Below are positions 7,315 through 10,628 of a stretch of 10,628 nt of DNA, one piece after another (position 1 is the first letter of the stretch; every line of letters begins with the position of its first letter). Source of the DNA: Pseudomonadota bacterium (GTDB lineage Bacteria > Bdellovibrionota > UBA1018 > CAIMNF01). The stretch spans positions 1 to 10,628 of the forward strand of contig JAIXVT010000135.1 of assembly GCA_027482725.1 (NCBI GenBank), given 5' to 3'. Position numbers and translations under genes: made by a program. The notes beneath the pieces were generated by a model. The model had not been told where the DNA came from. It saw only the letters and a program-made list of their open reading frames with translations, and did not search any database.

Positions 7315-8844
7315 ATGGATTCCGTTGAAAGTATAAACGGCCAACCCGCGTCTAAAAAAGTATTTATCAAAACCTTTGGCTGCCAAATGAACGTGGCCGA
7401 CACCGAGCGGATGTATGCGCTCTTGGCCGAAAAAGGGCATTCACCTACAGAAAACCCCAACGATGCTGACGTGATCTTGATCAACGGTTGTAGCGTGCGT
7501 GATAAAGCCGTTCATAAGGCGGTTTCTTTTTTGGGTGAACAGCAATTTTTAAAAGTGAATGACCTTGGCCTACGCCCCGACAAAGCCCCAGTCATCGGGT
7601 TGGGGGGTTGTGTGGGACAGTTAGATAAAGGCGAAGTCTTTAAGCGCGCGCCTTACTTAGATTTTGTTTTTGGTCCCGATGCGATAGATCAGCTCCCAGA
7701 GCTTGTGGATCGCGCCGAACGTGGGGACCGTCATTTTGTTCAAGTGGAGTTTGATCCTACCCTCAGTTATTCCACTGAAACAAAAATACAAGGCGGTAAA
7801 TCCGCAGCGTTTGTGAACATCATGAAAGGCTGCGACAAATACTGTACCTACTGTATTGTGCCGTACACGCGCGGACGAGAAAAATCGCGAACCATTGATG
7901 AGGTTTTGGATGATGTCGCAAAACTGGTTGCCCAAGGTGTGCGCGAAGTTACCTTACTGGGACAAAATGTTAATTCTTTCGGCAAAGGAAATCCTAATGC
8001 CAAAGCACGCGAACCTAAAGAACTGCACAATCCGATCGGCAAGGTTGGCCCTCGCGCTGGAGATGAAAATTTCAACCAGCTCTTGCATGCGATGGAAGCC
8101 GATCCGCGCTTGGCGCGTCTGAAGCGCATCCGATTTACGTCGTCCCATCCCCTTGATTTTAGTGATGAGCTAGTGTCTGCTTATGGATCCAAAGATCACG
8201 GAGGCGTATCTAAATTAGCCAAGCATTTGCATTTACCCGTGCAATCAGGATCTAACCGGGTTCTCCAAAAAATGGGCCGACACCACAAGATTGAACATTA
8301 CATTGAGCAAATGAATCGCCTCAAAGCCTTATGCCCAGAAGTGGGGTTGTCCACGGACTTGATCGTAGGTTTCCCAACCGAAACCGAAGAAGAGTTTCAA
8401 GAAACGCTAAAACTCTTGGATGTTGTTGAGTTCGATAATATTTACGCTTTTGCCTATTCCCCGCGCCCTGGAACGCGCGCGTCCAAGCTCCCTGATGATG
8501 TGCCGAATGCTGTGAAAAATGACCGCTTGAATCGGTTGTTAAAACATCAGCTCAAAATCGCCGAGCGTCGTTATGCTCAGCGTGTGGGACAGGTTATGGA
8601 AGTTCTCGTGGAAGGCATGGCAAAAAATCAAAATATGATCGCCCCTGGACAAAACGGTCGAGTTTGGACCGGACGGACCACCTGCAACCGGGTTGTGAAT
8701 TTTATTGATACCTCCGCGCGCAATTATGCTCACCAGTTTGTGCCGGTGAAAATTACAGCCTCAACTTCGCTATCTTTGTCAGGGACATTGGTCCATGACG
8801 CTGATTTCGCGGAGTCGCTCAGCCAAGGATCATTGCTTCAGTAG
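7315..8844 (+). CDS. miaB: tRNA-2-methylthio-N6-dimethylallyladenosine synthase MiaB
   Basis: MiaB is a radical-SAM enzyme that adds a methylthio group to i6A at tRNA position 37, improving codon reading. The 509-residue protein shows the three standard parts. The N-terminal methylthiotransferase domain has cluster cysteines 23 (FGCQMN), 59 (NGCSVR) and 99 (GGCVGQ). The radical-SAM core has Cys173, Cys177 and Cys180 in CDKYCTYC, followed by IVPYTRGREKSR, the form typical of MiaB rather than RimO. A TRAM RNA-binding domain fills about 420 to 492. Between QNVNSF (217 to 222) and FNQLLHAM (253 to 260) lies a stretch rich in Lys, Pro and Gly that seems about 20 residues longer than usual. The dimethylallyl substrate must be made by MiaA elsewhere in the genome. 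The stop is 25 bp before the next ATG, suggesting a shared transcript with the following genes. Confidence 0.97.
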   Translation: MDSVESINGQPASKKVFIKTFGCQMNVADTERMYALLAEKGHSPTENPNDADVILINGCSVRDKAVHKAVSFLGEQQFLKVNDLGLRPDKAPVIGLGGCVGQLDKGEVFKRAPYLDFVFGPDAIDQLPELVDRAERGDRHFVQVEFDPTLSYSTETKIQGGKSAAFVNIMKGCDKYCTYCIVPYTRGREKSRTIDEVLDDVAKLVAQGVREVTLLGQNVNSFGKGNPNAKAREPKELHNPIGKVGPRAGDENFNQLLHAMEADPRLARLKRIRFTSSHPLDFSDELVSAYGSKDHGGVSKLAKHLHLPVQSGSNRVLQKMGRHHKIEHYIEQMNRLKALCPEVGLSTDLIVGFPTETEEEFQETLKLLDVVEFDNIYAFAYSPRPGTRASKLPDDVPNAVKNDRLNRLLKHQLKIAERRYAQRVGQVMEVLVEGMAKNQNMIAPGQNGRVWTGRTTCNRVVNFIDTSARNYAHQFVPVKITASTSLSLSGTLVHDADFAESLSQGSLLQ

Positions 8845-8849
8845 CCAAA

Positions 8850-8866
8850 TAACGGTACAACCGTTA
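8850..8866 (+). repeat. Inverted repeat immediately before the carbonic anhydrase start
   Basis: TAACGGT, a three-base ACA spacer and ACCGTTA form a perfect seven-base-pair stem. It begins six bases after the miaB stop and ends three bases before ATG 8870, occupying the place of a Shine-Dalgarno site. There is no T tract after it, so it is not a typical terminator. Confidence 0.7.
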
Positions 8867-8869
8867 GCC

Positions 8870-9487
8870 ATGAAGCCATCATCGCAGATGACCCGTTCTC
8901 CGACTCCGGCCAAAGCACCGGTGATTCCGCCTCAGCTCTTACCTTATCAGGGGATTTATCCCACCGTTCCGGATACCGTGCTCCTGGTGCCGGGCGCCGC
9001 GATCATTGGTGATGTCGTGGTGGGCGATCATTGCAGCTTTTGGTTTCATACGGCCACGCGCGGGGACGTTAATTTTATCCGCATCGGTTCGCGCACCAAC
9101 ATTCAAGACCACAGTATGTTGCACGTCACGCGTAAAACATCGCCGCTGATGATTGGTGATGACGTGACCGTGGGGCATCGGGTGACGTTACACGGTTGCA
9201 CGATAAAAAATCGGATCTTGGTGGGGATGGGCGCAACCGTGATGGATGATGCGATCATCGAAGATGATTGTATGATTGCCGCAGGGAGTTTGGTCACTAA
9301 AGGAAAACATTTTGGTCCGGGAGTACTGATTCAGGGCGCTCCTGCCAAGGTCGTCCGTGAGCTGACCCCGGAGGAACGTGCCTTTTTACTGATCTCGTCG
9401 CAAAACTATCAGCGGGATACCGCAATCTACCTTGAAGAGTACCGTCGTTTAGGGATAATACCAGAACGCTATGAGCGATTCCGGTAA
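8870..9487 (+). CDS. Gamma-class carbonic anhydrase-like left-handed beta-helix protein (YrdA/CaiE/PaaY type)
   Basis: With ATG 8870 the product has 205 residues. From about 37 to 145 it shows the hexapeptide repeat pattern of a left-handed beta-helix, followed by a C-terminal helical part, as in trimeric gamma-carbonic anhydrases. Metal ligands are in place: His85 (MLHVT), His103 (VGHRV) and His108 (LHGC); the last two have the five-residue spacing seen in the Methanosarcina Cam enzyme. Arg64 and Asp66 (RGD) and Gln79 (NIQD) match other conserved active-site residues. The acidic loop with Cam's proton-shuttle glutamate is not evident, so hydration of CO2 is likely but not certain; many relatives have unknown substrates. 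No signal peptide, so cytoplasmic. The start is unsettled: the frame opens at 8795 inside miaB, and ATG 8870 and ATG 8888 both lack ribosome sites. The 3' end overlaps dnaE by 17 bp. Confidence 0.92.
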   Translation: MKPSSQMTRSPTPAKAPVIPPQLLPYQGIYPTVPDTVLLVPGAAIIGDVVVGDHCSFWFHTATRGDVNFIRIGSRTNIQDHSMLHVTRKTSPLMIGDDVTVGHRVTLHGCTIKNRILVGMGATVMDDAIIEDDCMIAAGSLVTKGKHFGPGVLIQGAPAKVVRELTPEERAFLLISSQNYQRDTAIYLEEYRRLGIIPERYERFR

Positions 9488-10628
9488 CGCCTCTTTGAAT
9501 CCCGACTCCAATGCTTTATCCACCACCGACGCCTCCGTTGGCCAACCGGTCGAGCCTTTATCCGAACCGCAGCCGTTTGTGCACCTCCATGTGCATTCGC
9601 ATTACAGTTTTTTAACGTCGACCATCAAGGTCGATGAACTGGTCGAACAGGTTAAGAAGTTTAATCAGCCTGCTGTGGCCCTAACGGACACCAACAATAT
9701 TTTTGGTGCGATAGATTTTTACTTTAAGTGTAAAGAACACGGCATCAAACCGATCATCGGTTGTGATCTGTTATATGTCCCCGATGCGACCTCAAAGACC
9801 ATTTATAGTCTTGTGGTTTTGTGTAAAGACCTTACGGGATACAGGAATCTCTCACATATTTTGACCCATGCCTACGTAGAGGGTGCCAAACAGCCGTCAC
9901 GGTTTCAAAATTCGGATTTTGCCAAGGGCCTTGTTGATCTCGAGACTTTGTCCCGCCACAAAGAAGGTCTTATTGTTCTCTCAAGCGGTCTACGTGGGGA
10001 AGTGGCCCAACACCTTTTGCAAGGCCAAGACGATTCTGCGATACAAACCATTCAGACGTTTAAATCACTTTTTAATGAAGATTATTATTTAGAGATTGTT
10101 GATAACGGAATTACCGAACAACGGAGCATCAATCAACGGCTTTTGGAGCTTGGGGACCGTTTAGGGGTGGAGATTGTCGGGACCAGTGAATCGGGATATT
10201 TACATCCGGATATCGCCGAAGCCCAAGAAGTTTTGCAGTGTATTCCATTGGGTCGTAATTTGGACTTTGGGCGGCCTCCGTCGTTGGTTCCTAAAGAGTT
10301 CTATCCTAAGCCGTCTAAAACGATGGCGGATCGCTTGGCGGCTTATGGGCGTGCCTATGAAAATACCCTAAAAATCGCGGAAAAATGCAACCTTTCGTTT
10401 AAGTTTAAAGACGATCAGGGGCGTGCAATTTATCATTTGCCCCAATTTCGCCCCGAAGGGATCAGCAAGACGGATGTTTTTGATGGGATTCAGTACTTCA
10501 AAGAACAGTCCCGATTAGGATTGGAGAAACGCTTTACCGAGCCCGAGTTTGCTGGGCCCGACGGGAAAAAACACTCACCTCTTTGGCCCGATTTGGAACA
10601 GCAGTACCGCGAACGACTGGAGACGGAA
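9471..10628 (+). CDS. dnaE: DNA polymerase III alpha subunit DnaE, N-terminal part (window ends inside the gene)
   Basis: I read 386 codons from an ATG at 9471 to the window end without a stop. DnaE is the catalytic subunit of the replicative polymerase. The visible part begins with about 35 Ser/Pro/Glu-rich residues, an N-terminal extension not usual for DnaE, then the PHP domain: FVHLHVHSHYSFL at 36 to 48, ALTDTNNIFGAIDFY at 70 to 84 and GIKPIIGCD at 91 to 99. It continues through AEAQEVLQCIPLGRNL (249 to 264) and YENTLKIAEKC (296 to 306) into the start of the palm region with QYRERLE at 378. These motifs fit DnaE1 better than DnaE2/ImuC. Most PHP metal ligands are replaced (see findings), so this domain is probably inactive and proofreading would rest on a separate DnaQ-type exonuclease. 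The polymerase aspartates lie beyond the window. The ATG overlaps the carbonic anhydrase gene by 17 bp, has only a distant AGGG, and is probably translationally coupled. Confidence 0.94.
   Translation, partial: MSDSGNASLNPDSNALSTTDASVGQPVEPLSEPQPFVHLHVHSHYSFLTSTIKVDELVEQVKKFNQPAVALTDTNNIFGAIDFYFKCKEHGIKPIIGCDLLYVPDATSKTIYSLVVLCKDLTGYRNLSHILTHAYVEGAKQPSRFQNSDFAKGLVDLETLSRHKEGLIVLSSGLRGEVAQHLLQGQDDSAIQTIQTFKSLFNEDYYLEIVDNGITEQRSINQRLLELGDRLGVEIVGTSESGYLHPDIAEAQEVLQCIPLGRNLDFGRPPSLVPKEFYPKPSKTMADRLAAYGRAYENTLKIAEKCNLSFKFKDDQGRAIYHLPQFRPEGISKTDVFDGIQYFKEQSRLGLEKRFTEPEFAGPDGKKHSPLWPDLEQQYRERLETE

Noticed and set aside
7657..8733. Several open frames of 64 to 93 codons within miaB on both strands
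   Set aside because: They overlap a clearly identified gene and show no domain, signal or ribosome site of their own.
8795..8869. Longer carbonic anhydrase beginning at 8795 inside miaB
   Set aside because: The added residues overlap the end of miaB, precede any family similarity and have no ribosome site; however, start 8870 is not strongly supported either.
1..10628. A defence system, mobile element, CRISPR array or biosynthetic cluster
   Set aside because: All eight coding regions belong to recognised housekeeping, envelope or secreted families; no array-like direct repeats, transposase, integrase or attachment-type repeats were seen.

Overview
This window looks like an ordinary chromosomal segment from a Gram-negative bacterium with mid-range GC. 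It carries an exported murein amidase, a lipobox lipoprotein and a secreted S1 protease next to DNA-repair, tRNA-modification and replication genes. The mix of a trypsin-fold protease and a secreted RCC1-repeat protein with core genes of proteobacterial type fits the Bdellovibrionota or a related former deltaproteobacterial lineage. That placement is inference from gene content only. I see no rRNA, tRNA, CRISPR array, insertion sequence, integrase or prophage gene, and no gap between genes longer than about 130 bp.

Layout. From 1 to 1000 (minus) is an S1-family serine protease cut off at its C-terminus by the window edge. From 1120 to 2001 (minus) is an exported N-acetylmuramoyl-L-alanine amidase. 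Only 28 bp away, divergently, mutY runs from 2030 to 3139 (plus), and its 3' end overlaps that of the convergent mutS (3105 to 5753, minus) by 35 bp. Divergent from mutS is an RCC1-repeat lipoprotein (5886 to 7205, plus). Then follow three tightly packed plus-strand genes: miaB (7315 to 8844), a gamma-class carbonic anhydrase-like protein (8870 to 9487) and the start of the replicative polymerase gene dnaE (9471 to the window end).

How they fit together. MutY removes adenine opposite 8-oxoguanine and MutS recognises replication mismatches, so the convergent pair handles two related sources of mutation. MiaB, the gamma-carbonic anhydrase and DnaE probably share a transcript, but their functions are unrelated. 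The amidase and protease are both predicted to be exported and act on the cell envelope or outside it.

Starts were moved from the longest reading frame for mutS, the RCC1 lipoprotein, miaB and the carbonic anhydrase, using Shine-Dalgarno sites, promoter-like boxes, signal-peptide fit and family N-termini. I found no convincing undescribed multi-gene system. The most notable points are the extensive loss of metal ligands in the DnaE PHP domain, the one-cysteine-pair-per-blade design of the RCC1 lipoprotein with one cysteine-free blade, nine-base homopolymers in mutY and the amidase gene, and a hairpin sitting where the ribosome site of the carbonic anhydrase gene should be.
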